This document shows positions 44,637 to 53,950 of a stretch of 64,000 bases of DNA, piece by piece. The notes under the pieces were generated by a model, which made no database searches, was not told where the DNA came from, and was given only the letters and a program-made list of their open reading frames with translations. The DNA comes from an uncultured Oscillibacter sp. (GTDB lineage: Bacteria > Bacillota > Clostridia > Oscillospirales > Oscillospiraceae). Each line of letters begins with the position of its first letter. Position 1 is the stretch's first letter. A program made the position numbers and the translations under genes. Location: NCBI RefSeq assembly GCF_947654275.1, contig NZ_CANTJS010000007.1:1-64000 (forward strand). Direction: 5' to 3'.

Positions 44637-45647
44637 ATGAAGGAAGCGCGGAAAAAGCGGATTTTGCTCATCGGCACCGGCGGCACCATTGCCTCGGAGC
44701 TTACGGAGAGCGGCGGCCTGGCCCCGGAGCTGACCACGGAAGAGCTGCTGGCCCGGCTCCCCGCCATCTCGGACATCTGTGAGACGGACTGCCTCCAGCT
44801 GCTGAATCTGGACAGCACCAACATGACCCCGGCCCACTGGCTGGAGATGGTCCGCTGCATCCGGGACCGTTATGAGGCTTACGACGGCTTCGTGCTCACC
44901 CACGGCACCGACACCATGGCCTATACGGCGGCGGCCCTCAGCTATCTGATTCAGGACAGCCCCAAGCCCATCATCCTCACCGGGGCCCAGAAGCCCATCG
45001 GCTTCGACTCCACCGACTCCAAGACCAATCTGATGGACGCCTTCCGCTGCGCCGCCGCGGACCTGCCGGGGGTCTCCATCGTGTTCAACAGCCAGGTGAT
45101 TCTGGGCACCCGGGCCAAGAAAACCCGGTCCAAGAGCTTTCAGGCCTTTTCCAGCATCAACTTTCCCCACCTGGGCATCCTCCGGGACGGGGTGCTGCTG
45201 CGCTACATCCGCCAGGACTGCGGCGGGAGCCCGGTGTTTTACGAGACCCTGGACACAAGGGTGTCCCTGCTGAAGCTGGTCCCCGGCATGGGCCGGGAGC
45301 TGGCGGACTTCCTGCTGGCCCGGAACGACGCCCTGATCATCGAGAGCTTCGGCGTGGGGGGCCTGCCGGAGCACGGCGGTTTCTACGACTGCATCCGGGA
45401 CGCCATGGCGGCGGGGAAAATCATCGTCCTCACCACCCAGGTGGAAAACGAGGGCAGCGACGTGGGGGTGTACCATGTGGGACACGCTCTGAAAAACGAG
45501 CTGGGGGTTCTGGAGGCCTATGACATGACCACCGAGGCGGTGGTGGCGAAGCTGATGTGGATTCTGGGCCGGACGAGGCGCCGGGAGGAGGTGGAACGGC
45601 TGTTTTACACCCCCGTGGCCCGGGACATTCTCTGGCCTGTGGTGTGA
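44637..45647 (+). CDS. L-asparaginase (type I-like)
   Basis: RILLIGTGGTIASELTESGGLAPEL, DGFVLTHGTDTMAYTAAALSYL, PIILTGAQKP. Confidence 0.94.
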   Translation: MKEARKKRILLIGTGGTIASELTESGGLAPELTTEELLARLPAISDICETDCLQLLNLDSTNMTPAHWLEMVRCIRDRYEAYDGFVLTHGTDTMAYTAAALSYLIQDSPKPIILTGAQKPIGFDSTDSKTNLMDAFRCAAADLPGVSIVFNSQVILGTRAKKTRSKSFQAFSSINFPHLGILRDGVLLRYIRQDCGGSPVFYETLDTRVSLLKLVPGMGRELADFLLARNDALIIESFGVGGLPEHGGFYDCIRDAMAAGKIIVLTTQVENEGSDVGVYHVGHALKNELGVLEAYDMTTEAVVAKLMWILGRTRRREEVERLFYTPVARDILWPVV

Positions 45648-45992
45648 TACGCATTTCAAATAAAACGATTTCGGTTTATTTGAAACAGAACCGCATTCTG
45701 CATTTCTGTTCTGCGCCGGAATGGCGCAAAACACGTCTCATAAGAATCCAATGCGCCTTTGGCGGTATCAAAAGCTTTTGAATGGAGTCTAATATGAAAG
45801 ACCGCCGGAAAGCCGGCGTATGGCTTGTTTTTCCGGCGGTTTCGTGATATAGTCGACGGGACTGAAGGGCGCGCCTGCTCAGTCCCGGGACGGTAAACTC
45901 CGAGTGAAGGCAGGCAAACCGGCCGCCCTCACAGACCGGCGGCGGACGCCCGGGAAATTTCCGGATTCCGACAGATAAGGAGGTCCTTTTGG

Positions 45993-46658
45993 ATGTTCTC
46001 GATTTCCCCTATGAAAGATCTCTACGAAAGCCCCATGCCCCCCATGGCCCTGACGGACTATGAGGCCATGTCCAAATTTCTGAACCGGGGCGCGCAGCGC
46101 TGCAAGGCCTCCGGGCGGAATTTCGATTTGTTCCTGGACTGGGTGATTCACGCCCTGACCCAGAGCCTCACCGCCGACAGCGCCTCCCGCATCTTCCTGC
46201 CCAAAACCAAAACCTGCCCCTTTGAGCTGGACGATCTGATTCCCCTCTCCCCGCTCCGGTCCCAGCGGCGGCAGCGGGTGCAGCTGCGGGAGACGAACCT
46301 GATTGCCCCGGTGTGGAACAACAGCGATCTGGAGTCGGCCCTGGAGGCCTTTTACGACAGCGGCTTTGCCGGAACGGACCTGGAGGAGGTATTCGGCGGC
46401 GTCTACATCCAGGAGCTCCGCCTGGCCATCATCGACGCCCCGGCGGACGTGGACGTGCCCCAGGTGCTGCGGGTCTGGAGCCGGGGGAGCATCCTTCTGA
46501 ACAGCTGGTCCCTGGGGGAGCTGGAACCGGTGCTGTCCACCGACGGCGAACACTGGTATCTTCAGGGGGAGGACGGCGAACAGAAGCTGCCGGTGCTGGA
46601 GACCCGCATGGCCGCTCTGTACAACTGCGGCCTGCGGCGTTACGCCGGCAGGGAGTGA
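45993..46658 (+). CDS. Hypothetical protein
   Basis: 221 aa; MFSISPMKDLYESPMPPMALTDYEAMSKFLNRGAQRCKASGRNFDLFLDWVIHAL; no family recognised. Confidence 0.65.
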   Translation: MFSISPMKDLYESPMPPMALTDYEAMSKFLNRGAQRCKASGRNFDLFLDWVIHALTQSLTADSASRIFLPKTKTCPFELDDLIPLSPLRSQRRQRVQLRETNLIAPVWNNSDLESALEAFYDSGFAGTDLEEVFGGVYIQELRLAIIDAPADVDVPQVLRVWSRGSILLNSWSLGELEPVLSTDGEHWYLQGEDGEQKLPVLETRMAALYNCGLRRYAGRE

Positions 46659-46780
46659 GGACAGGCGCCCCCGGGTCCCCCCTCAGGTCCGCCGGGGAGG
46701 AAGCGCCCGGCTGAAGGAGCTTTTTGCAGGCCCCGCCTTCCGGTGAAATGGGGAAAGGACGCTTCCGGAGGAAGCGCCCT

Positions 46781-46850
46781 ATTCGGAGATTTTTTGGATA
46801 CTTTTCGGAGACTTTTCGAAAATTTTTCGGAGGCTTTTCGGGGGCTTTAT
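46781..46850. repeat. 11-bp periodic T-tract repeat
   Basis: attcggagatt ttttggatact tttcggagact tttcgaaaatt tttcggaggct tttcgggggct. Confidence 0.75.
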
Positions 46851-46919
46851 GCAGGGGCCTGCCCCGTCCTCCGAAGGCATGGAGAGCCCGGAGGAACGGG
46901 AGGGGGCCGACCCCGGCAG

Positions 46920-47110
46920 AGGCGTGTAGGGGCCGCCGCCCTCGGCGGCCCGCTGGCAGCAATGATGAAGGCTGCTGTAAAATGCGCTGGGGGAGCGTCC
47001 GATTGGCAGATTTTATTTTGCAGGGGCCGGCCCGATGTTGTGAGGCCCTTATACCGGCGGCCCCTGCATCATGGTCCTGCTGTAAAATGCGCAGATGGAC
47101 ACGCCCCGTT
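46920..47110. repeat. Composite dispersed REP-like repeats
   Basis: gtgtaggggccgccgccctcggcggcccgctggcagcaatgatgaaggctgctgtaaaatgcg ... cctgctgtaaaatgcgcagatggacacg; same modules at 48218-48290, 55813-56215 and (inverted) 40529-40565. Confidence 0.7.
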
Positions 47111-47162
47111 GGGCGGCGGCGATTGACTGGAAAACGGGAGTATGTTATGATCGTCCACAATA

Positions 47163-47380
47163 AGAGCCTGTTTAAAATCCGGCGGAGTGCCGGATTGGGG
47201 CAGATTTTTTACCCAATGGGCATGTGATATCCGTAAGGCGGCAGAGCCGCCAACGGCTATCCAATTGTCGGGCAAGGCGGTTTGACGCAGGAATCCTGGC
47301 GAATTTCAAGTCAAACCAACGCAGCACCGGCGGAAAAAGATGCCCTGAGACGGCGTTTCGATGGATTTTAATCAGGCTCT
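47163..47380. mobile_element. MITE-like element, copy B (218 bp, inverted relative to copy A, with about 55-bp internal insertion)
   Basis: Ends AGAGCCTGTTTAAAATCC ... GGATTTTAATCAGGCTCT; interior is the reverse complement of 30945-31107 apart from the segment near 47211-47265. Confidence 0.8.
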
Positions 47381-47408
47381 AAGACGCGGCGGTGAAAGGA
47401 GCGAAGGC

Positions 47409-48077
47409 ATGAACATCCACAAGGGACACAGGCAGCATATGCGTGACCGCTTCATACAGGGCGGCCTGGAGGGCTTTGCCGACCACGAGGCCCTGGAGCT
47501 GCTTCTGTATTACGCCATCCCTCAGAAGGACACGAATCCCCTGGCCCATGCCCTGATGGAGCGCTATGGGAGCCTGTCCGCCGTGCTGTCCGCACCCATT
47601 GAGGATTTGGTAAAAATGGAGGGCGTCGGAGAGCGGACCGCCGTTCTGCTGCACCTGGTGCCCCGGATAGAGCAGAAGGCCCATCTGTCGGAGCTGGAAC
47701 AGGTGCTGGACAGCACCGGGCGCATCGGCGCGTATCTTCTGGAGCGCTTTTCCCTGGAGCGGGACGAGGTGGTCTATCAGCTCTGCCTGGACCAGAAGGG
47801 CCGTCTGCTGGCCTGCAAGTGCCTGGGGGAGGGCGGAACCGCCTCCGTGGACCTGGATGTCCGCAGGCTGGTGGAAAACGCCCTGCTGTCCACCGCCAGC
47901 GGGGTGGTCCTGGCTCACAACCACCCCAGCGGCGTGGCCCTGCCCTCTCCCGAGGATTACGCGGCCACCGACCGGGCCCGGGCGGCCCTGAAAACCGTGG
48001 GGGTGGAGCTGCTGGACCACATCATTATAGCGGACCGGGATTTTGTATCCCTGGCGGATTCCGGCTGTCTCCGTTAG
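47409..48077 (+). CDS. radC: RadC/JAB-domain protein
   Basis: LELLLYYAIPQKDTNPLAHALMERYGSLSAVL, VLAHNHPSGVALPSPEDYAATDRARAALKTVGVELLDHIIIAD. Confidence 0.94.
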   Translation: MNIHKGHRQHMRDRFIQGGLEGFADHEALELLLYYAIPQKDTNPLAHALMERYGSLSAVLSAPIEDLVKMEGVGERTAVLLHLVPRIEQKAHLSELEQVLDSTGRIGAYLLERFSLERDEVVYQLCLDQKGRLLACKCLGEGGTASVDLDVRRLVENALLSTASGVVLAHNHPSGVALPSPEDYAATDRARAALKTVGVELLDHIIIADRDFVSLADSGCLR

Positions 48078-48311
48078 TTTTAAAACAGACTCCAGTACCC
48101 GCATTCAGGCCGCCCTGCGGATGCCGTCCGGCCTGCAGGGATACGGCAATCTGCCGGTTCTATAGCAAGCGTCAAAATTCCCGACAAACGGGCCGGCCAG
48201 GGGGCCGGTCCCTACAGAGGCGTGTAGGGGCAGCCGCCCCCGGCGGCCCGCTGGCAGCAATGATGAGGGTTGCTATAAGCCTCCAGCGGGGCTGAACCCG
48301 GCAAATATTGT

Positions 48312-48350
48312 CGAACAAATGTTGTAATCCGGCCGGCGCTGTGGTACAAT
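48312..48350 (+). promoter_or_regulatory. Putative SOS promoter of uvrB (LexA-like box overlapping -35)
   Basis: CGAACAAATGTTGT (48312-48325) close to CGAACRNRYGTTCG; TTGTAA (48322-48327), 17 bp, TACAAT (48345-48350). Confidence 0.65.
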
Positions 48351-48463
48351 GAGAGGCGGAAGGAAAACGGTCCTTTTCATGGGGGCCGCCGGAGGGACGG
48401 CGGAAGCCGAAAACACGAAAACACGAAAACACGAAAAACTCTACAGCATGGGAGCGTGGAACG

Positions 48464-50434
48464 ATGCCGAAATTTCAGGTTGTATCCGATTATCAGCCCT
48501 CCGGCGACCAGCCGGAGGCCATTGCCGCTTTGGCGGGGGGCATTGAAAACGGACTGAAGGAGCAGGTTTTGCTGGGCGTCACCGGCTCCGGCAAGACCTT
48601 TACCATGGCAAAGGTCATCGAGGCCGTCCAGCGGCCCACTCTGGTGCTGGCTCACAACAAAACCCTGGCGGCCCAGCTCTGCGCGGAGTTCAAGGAGTTC
48701 TTCCCCAACAACGCCGTGGAGTATTTCGTGTCCTACTATGACTACTACCAGCCCGAGGCCTATATCCCCCACACGGACACCTATATTGCAAAAGACGCCT
48801 CCACCAACGACGAAATCGACCGACTCCGCCTCTCCGCCACCTTCGCCCTGCTGGAACGGCGGGACGTGATTGTGGTGGCCTCTGTCTCCTGTATTTACGG
48901 ACTGGGAGAGCCGGAGGATTTCGCGAAGCTGTCCGTCTCTCTCCGGGTGGGGGCGGAGTGGGAGCGGGACGAGATGCTGCGCCGCCTGGTGGAAATCCGC
49001 TATGAGCGGAACGACGTCGCCTTTGAGCGCAACATGTTCCGGGTCCGGGGGGACACGGTGGAGATATACCCGGCCTATTACAAGGACAGGGCCATCCGGG
49101 TGGAGTTCTTCGGGGACGAGATTGAGCGCATCAGCGAATTCAACCCCCTCACCGGAACCGCCTCGCTGAAGCTGAACCACGCCGTGATCTACCCCGCCAG
49201 CCACTACGTTACCACCAAGGACAAAATGGACAGGGCCATCGGGGAAATCCGGAAGGAGCTGGAGATACAGGTGGAGGGCTTCAACGCCAATAACCAGCTG
49301 GTGGAGGCCCAGCGCATCCGCCAGCGGACGGAGTACGACATGGAGATGATGCAGGAACTGGGCTACTGCTCCGGCATCGAGAACTATTCCCGCATCATCT
49401 CCGACCGGCCCGCCGGGTCCGCGCCCATGACGCTGCTGGACTTCTTCCCTGAGGATTTCGTGCTCTTCGTGGACGAGAGCCACGTCACACTGCCCCAGGT
49501 CCGGGCGATGTACAACGGCGACCACGCCCGGAAGGACGCCCTGGTGAAATACGGCTTCCGCCTCCCCTGCGCCTATGACAACCGCCCCCTGAAATTCGAG
49601 GAGTTCGAGGGCCGCATCGGTCAGGCGGTTTTCGTCTCGGCCACGCCGGGCCCCTATGAGCGGGAGCGGGCGGACCAGGTGGTGGAGCAGGTCATCCGGC
49701 CCACGGGACTGCTGGACCCCAGAGTGGAGGTCCGGCCCGTCACCGGGCAGATTGACGACCTGATAGAGGAGATCAACGCCCGGGCCGCCAGGGACGAACG
49801 GGTGCTGGTGACCACCCTCACCAAGAAAATGGCGGAGGACCTGACGGAGTACTTCAAGAACGCCGGAATCAGGGTCCGGTATATGCACGCGGACGTGGAG
49901 ACCATCCAGCGGATGGAGATTATCCGGGACCTGCGGCTGGGGAAATTTGACGTGCTCATCGGCATCAACCTCCTCCGGGAGGGCCTGGACCTGCCGGAGG
50001 TCAGTCTGGTGGCCGTGCTGGACGCGGACAAGGAGGGCTTCCTCCGGTCCGAGACCTCTCTGATTCAGACCATAGGCCGGGCGGCCCGGAACGCGGAGGG
50101 TCTGGTGGTTCTCTACGCCGATACCATCACCCCCTCCATGCGGGCGGCTATGGACGAGACGGAGCGCCGCCGGGGGATTCAGGACCGCTTTAACCAGGAG
50201 CACGGCATCGTCCCCAAGACCATCATCAAGGGGGTCCGGGAGGTGCTGGAGATTTCCGCCGCCGCCGAGGAGGACACCACCCAGGCCCGTCGGCACAAAA
50301 AGCTGAGCCAGGCGGAGCGGGACGCGGAAATCCGGCGTCTGGAGAAGGAGATGAAGGAGGCCAGCAAGATGCTGGAATTCGAGTACGCGGCGGTGCTGAG
50401 AGACCGGATTATCGAGCTGAGGGGAGAGAAATAG
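48464..50434 (+). CDS. uvrB: Excinuclease ABC subunit B
   Basis: [83 protein letters not shown]. Confidence 0.98.
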   Translation: MPKFQVVSDYQPSGDQPEAIAALAGGIENGLKEQVLLGVTGSGKTFTMAKVIEAVQRPTLVLAHNKTLAAQLCAEFKEFFPNNAVEYFVSYYDYYQPEAYIPHTDTYIAKDASTNDEIDRLRLSATFALLERRDVIVVASVSCIYGLGEPEDFAKLSVSLRVGAEWERDEMLRRLVEIRYERNDVAFERNMFRVRGDTVEIYPAYYKDRAIRVEFFGDEIERISEFNPLTGTASLKLNHAVIYPASHYVTTKDKMDRAIGEIRKELEIQVEGFNANNQLVEAQRIRQRTEYDMEMMQELGYCSGIENYSRIISDRPAGSAPMTLLDFFPEDFVLFVDESHVTLPQVRAMYNGDHARKDALVKYGFRLPCAYDNRPLKFEEFEGRIGQAVFVSATPGPYERERADQVVEQVIRPTGLLDPRVEVRPVTGQIDDLIEEINARAARDERVLVTTLTKKMAEDLTEYFKNAGIRVRYMHADVETIQRMEIIRDLRLGKFDVLIGINLLREGLDLPEVSLVAVLDADKEGFLRSETSLIQTIGRAARNAEGLVVLYADTITPSMRAAMDETERRRGIQDRFNQEHGIVPKTIIKGVREVLEISAAAEEDTTQARRHKKLSQAERDAEIRRLEKEMKEASKMLEFEYAAVLRDRIIELRGEK

Positions 50435-50688
50435 TTAGGAATGAGGAATTAGGAATGAGGAATTTTCCGAAATTCCCCCAATTCTAACTCCTGATGAGAA
50501 ATGGTCAGGAATGAGAAATTAGGAATGAGGAATTTTCCGAAATTCCCCCAATTCTAACTCCTGATGAGAAATGGTCAGGAATGAGAAATTAGGAATGAGG
50601 AATTAAAAATGAGAAATTTTCCGAAATTCCACCCAATTCCTAATTCCTAACTCCTAACTCCTAATTCCTAATTCCTAATTGAATGAGG
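50432..50688. repeat. Heptad-repeat array including an essentially perfect 70-bp direct repeat
   Basis: aattttccgaaattcccccaattctaactcctgatgagaaatggtcaggaatgagaaattaggaatgagg repeated with 70-bp spacing (50461 and 50531). Confidence 0.9.
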
Positions 50689-50694
50689 TGTTTT

Positions 50695-51069
50695 ATGAAA
50701 TACGAATGGCTGGACGAATACCTCCTGGCCCTGCCGGGGGCGGAAAAGGACTACAAGCCCGAATGGGGCTGGTTCCGGTACATGCTCCGGGGCAAGCTCT
50801 TTGCCGCGGTCTGCACGCCGGACGAAAAGCACGGCACCTACGGCGGCCACGACCTGGTGAATCTGAAATGCGACCCCGCCCGGGGCGAAATCCTCCGGGC
50901 GGCCCACCCCGAAATTCTGCCGGGGTTCTACTGCGACAAACGGCACTGGATTGCCTGCCTCCTGGACGGGGACCTGCCGGAGGATATCCTCCGGGAGCTC
51001 TGCCGGGAGTCCCACCAGCTGATTTTGAAAAAGCTGCCCAAATACGTACAGAAGGAAATTAGTAATTAG
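50695..51069 (+). CDS. MmcQ/YjbR-family protein
   Basis: MKYEWLDEYLLALPGAEKDYKPEWGWFRYMLRGKLFAAVCTPDEKHGTYGGHDLVNLKCDP...LLDGDLPEDILRELCRESHQLILKKLPK. Confidence 0.85.
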   Translation: MKYEWLDEYLLALPGAEKDYKPEWGWFRYMLRGKLFAAVCTPDEKHGTYGGHDLVNLKCDPARGEILRAAHPEILPGFYCDKRHWIACLLDGDLPEDILRELCRESHQLILKKLPKYVQKEISN

Positions 51070-51151
51070 AAATTAGGAATGAGGAATTGCGGCTCGTTTG
51101 GATAAATTCCTGATTCCTAACGCCTCATTCCTAATTGAGGGAAGTGTTTAG

Positions 51152-51871
51152 ATGGAACTGACGCGGTATCAAAAAATCCTGCTGGCGGCGCTGGCGGGGA
51201 TGCTGGTTTTGTTCAGCGTCCTCATGGCGGTCTTCCGGAGCAGTCCCGGCGTGCTGTTCGAGGAGAGCCTTCTGGAAATCGCCGGGGAAGGGGTCTACAC
51301 CGGCAGAGTCATGGGGGAGCCGGTGGCCATTACCGTCACAAGGCCCTCGGATTCCAGGGCCGTGGTGGAGTTCGCCATCGGGGACCGGTTCCGTGACGTC
51401 TGCCAGGTGGACTATCCCCTGACGCCTGTCGAGACGGTCCGGGGCCCGGTGGACGGCATCCGGGTCACGAAAAACGGCGCGGTCCTGTTCCAGGGGGCCT
51501 ACGCCCGGGACATGGATGGCGGCTGGTTCGATGAGAACGGGGACTGGGCCCCCCAGTTTACCGTCCGGGCCTATACCAGCGGCGACCCCTGGCGGTATTA
51601 TGAGACGGACGCGGCCACCGCTGTGGCCTTCGCCCTGGGGCCCGGCACCGCCGCCCACGGGGACCCGGGCCTCTTTGCGCTGGCGGTGTTCCTGACGGCT
51701 CTGCTGGCGGTGTGGATTCTGTTTCATAAACAGCTGTTCCGCTTTGAGCACCGCTGGGCCCGGGACCCGGAGCCCACCGAGGGATATCTGTTTTTGGAGC
51801 GGGCGGTGTGGCTGCTGGCGGCGGCGGCCGTCGCCGGGGTCTATCTCGCGGCGATGGTGACGGTCAGTTAG
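51152..51871 (+). CDS. Hypothetical membrane protein
   Basis: 239 aa with N-terminal and C-terminal hydrophobic segments; 8-bp gap to the next gene. Confidence 0.65.
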   Translation: MELTRYQKILLAALAGMLVLFSVLMAVFRSSPGVLFEESLLEIAGEGVYTGRVMGEPVAITVTRPSDSRAVVEFAIGDRFRDVCQVDYPLTPVETVRGPVDGIRVTKNGAVLFQGAYARDMDGGWFDENGDWAPQFTVRAYTSGDPWRYYETDAATAVAFALGPGTAAHGDPGLFALAVFLTALLAVWILFHKQLFRFEHRWARDPEPTEGYLFLERAVWLLAAAAVAGVYLAAMVTVS

Positions 51872-51879
51872 GAGCGGTT

Positions 51880-52929
51880 ATGGAAGAGGCACAGAGGAAG
51901 CGCCCTTTCACGGCAGAGGGCGGGACAAAAAAGAGGGCCGCCCTCTCAGCAGGGGAAAGGGCCCTGATAGAAGAGAGCGCCGCCCTCTCGACAGAGGGAG
52001 GCACTTTGAAAGAAGAGAGCGCCACCCGTCAGGGTGGCGGAGCAAAAAAAAGCGCCGCCCGTCAGGGCGGCGAAACAAAAAAAGCCTGTGCGGCGATTCT
52101 GGCGGCGGCGGTGCTGTGGGGCGTAATTGGCCTGTGGAACCGGCGGCTGATGGCGGCGGGGCTGTCCCCGGCGGGCATCGTGGCGGTGCGGAACTTCGGC
52201 GGCATGGCCCTGCTGGCGGCGTTCTTTGCCCTCCGGGACCGGCGGGTGTTCCGGGTGGAGCGGCGGCATCTGAAATACTTTTTCGGCACCGGCGTGGTGA
52301 GCGTGGCACTGTTTACCGTGTGCTATTTCTCCTGCCAGCAGCTCTGCTCCCTGGCGGCGGCCTCCGTGCTGCTGTACACGGCCCCGTCCTTTGTGGTGCT
52401 GCTGTCGGCGGTCCTCTGGAGGGAGCCCGTCACCGGGAAAAAGCTGCTGGCCCTGGGGCTGACCCTGGCAGGCTGCGCCTGCGTCTGCGGTGTGTTCAGC
52501 GGAGGACTGTCCGTGACGCTCCCCGGCGTCCTTCTGGGTCTGGGGTCCGGGTTCTTCTACGCACTTTACAGCATCTTTGGCCGGTATGCCCTGGCACATT
52601 ACCCGCCTCTGACGGTGACGGTCTGGACCTTTTTGTTCGCGGGCCCGGCGTCCCTGGTCCTGCTCCGGCCGGCGGAGCTGGCAGCGGCGTTCTCCCGGCC
52701 CGGCAGCTGGCCGACGGCCCTGGCGCTGGCGGCGCTGTCCACGGCGCTGCCCTATGTCCTGTATACCTGGGGCCTCGCCCGGACGGAGCCGGGCCGGGCC
52801 TCCATCCTGGCCAGCCTGGAGCCGGCGGCGGCAGCCCTGACGGGGGTGCTGGCCTTCGGTGAGCCCATGGACCTGCTGACGGCGGCGGGAATCCTGTGCG
52901 TCCTGGCGGGCGTGTCTGTTTTGAGGTAA
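51880..52929 (+). CDS. EamA/DMT-family transporter with low-complexity N-terminal extension
   Basis: TM-rich core from AAILAAAVLWGVIGLWNRRLM; N-terminal charged extension encoded by hairpin repeats. Confidence 0.85.
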   Translation: MEEAQRKRPFTAEGGTKKRAALSAGERALIEESAALSTEGGTLKEESATRQGGGAKKSAARQGGETKKACAAILAAAVLWGVIGLWNRRLMAAGLSPAGIVAVRNFGGMALLAAFFALRDRRVFRVERRHLKYFFGTGVVSVALFTVCYFSCQQLCSLAAASVLLYTAPSFVVLLSAVLWREPVTGKKLLALGLTLAGCACVCGVFSGGLSVTLPGVLLGLGSGFFYALYSIFGRYALAHYPPLTVTVWTFLFAGPASLVLLRPAELAAAFSRPGSWPTALALAALSTALPYVLYTWGLARTEPGRASILASLEPAAAALTGVLAFGEPMDLLTAAGILCVLAGVSVLR

Positions 52930-52934
52930 ACGAT

Positions 52935-53432
52935 ATGGCAAAGAAAAAAGAGGAAAAAACCAACGTTATGCGGATTCTGGACCAGAAAAAGGTCCCCTAC
53001 ACCGCCCACTTCTATGAGGAGAGCCAGGGCCCCCAGGGCACCCGGGAGTATGGCGTCCACGTGGCCCAGGCCCTGGGCCAGGACCCCCGCCGGGCCTTCA
53101 AGACCCTGGCGGCAAAAGGGGCCTCCGGGGGATACTATGTGTTCGACATCCCTACACCCGATACCCTGGACCTGAAAAAGGCGGCGAAGGCGGCGGGGGA
53201 GAAATCCGTGGAGCTGCTGGCCGTGAAGGACATCACCGCCGTCACCGGCTATGTCCGGGGCGGGTGCAGCCCTGTGGGCATGAAAAAGCCCTATCCTGTT
53301 TTCTTCCACGAAACGGCCCTGGACTATGAGACCATCTATATCTCCGCCGGGAAAATCGGGGTCCAGGCGGAGGTGGCGCCGGGGGCGCTGCTGGCCCTGC
53401 TGGGCGCGGGGACGGCGGACCTGGTTACCTGA
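52935..53432 (+). CDS. ybaK: YbaK/EbsC-type Cys-tRNA(Pro) deacylase
   Basis: NVMRILDQKKVPYTAHFYEE, AFKTLAAKGASGGYYVFDIPTPDTLDLKKAAKAAGEKSVELL, GYVRGGCSPVGMKKPYPVFFHETALDYETIYISAGKIGVQ. Confidence 0.94.
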   Translation: MAKKKEEKTNVMRILDQKKVPYTAHFYEESQGPQGTREYGVHVAQALGQDPRRAFKTLAAKGASGGYYVFDIPTPDTLDLKKAAKAAGEKSVELLAVKDITAVTGYVRGGCSPVGMKKPYPVFFHETALDYETIYISAGKIGVQAEVAPGALLALLGAGTADLVT

Positions 53433-53658
53433 CGCCCTCGCTCAGCAGGGTGAGACCCAGATGGAGCCCGGCGGCGAAGGCGTTGGTGGACCACTCCAGA
53501 TAGGCATGGTCGATCTGGTCCAGAAGGTCCAGCCGGGCGTCGTCACCGATGGGAAGGGAATACAGGATATCTTTGATTGCCTGATTGGGAAAGTCATCTG
53601 TGTTCTCTAAAACGGATGTCCCATAGGTGTCAAAGAGTTTTTCAATTGTTGCATTCAT
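53425..53658 (-). CDS. Small hypothetical protein divergent from XRE regulator
   Basis: 77 aa MNATIEKLFDTYGTSVLENTDDFPNQAIKDILYSLPIGDDARLDLLDQIDHAYLEWSTNAFAAGLHLGLTLLSEGVR. Confidence 0.65.
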   Translation of the reverse strand: MNATIEKLFDTYGTSVLENTDDFPNQAIKDILYSLPIGDDARLDLLDQIDHAYLEWSTNAFAAGLHLGLTLLSEGVR

Positions 53659-53683
53659 GGCAAAACCTCCGCAATACTCTTAT

Positions 53684-53706
53684 CATGCCATATATTATAT
53701 GGCATG
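53684..53706. promoter_or_regulatory. 23-bp palindromic operator candidate
   Basis: catgccatat att atatggcatg between divergent genes. Confidence 0.7.
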
Positions 53707-53731
53707 AAAAACAATATGTCAAGGAGTTTTT

Positions 53732-53950
53732 ATGGAAACGCTGAAAATATTAGGGGAGCGGCTGCGACTTTTGCGAAAAGAGAAGCGGCAGCGTCAAATT
53801 GATATCGCTGAGATACTTGGTATCACGCAAGCGCACTATCAGCGTGTTGAAAAGGGAAAAATCAATATCCCTACCTTGACGCTCTGTTTTTTAGCAGATT
53901 ATTACGGCGTCAGCACGGACTATCTGCTGGGCCGGTCGGATGAGCGGTAG
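53732..53950 (+). CDS. XRE-family HTH regulator
   Basis: LGERLRLLRKEKRQRQIDIAEILGITQAHYQRVEKGKINIPTLTLCFLADYYGVSTDYLLGRSDER. Confidence 0.93.
   Translation: METLKILGERLRLLRKEKRQRQIDIAEILGITQAHYQRVEKGKINIPTLTLCFLADYYGVSTDYLLGRSDER

Noticed and set aside
48377-50296. 639-aa minus-strand ORF
   Set aside because: Antisense to uvrB.
50432-50688. CRISPR array
   Set aside because: Repeats are heptads and a contiguous 70-bp duplication without unique spacers; no cas genes in the window.
53425-53950. Classical toxin-antitoxin pair
   Set aside because: Divergent, not co-directional, and the 77-aa protein has no recognisable toxin motif; kept only as an open question.
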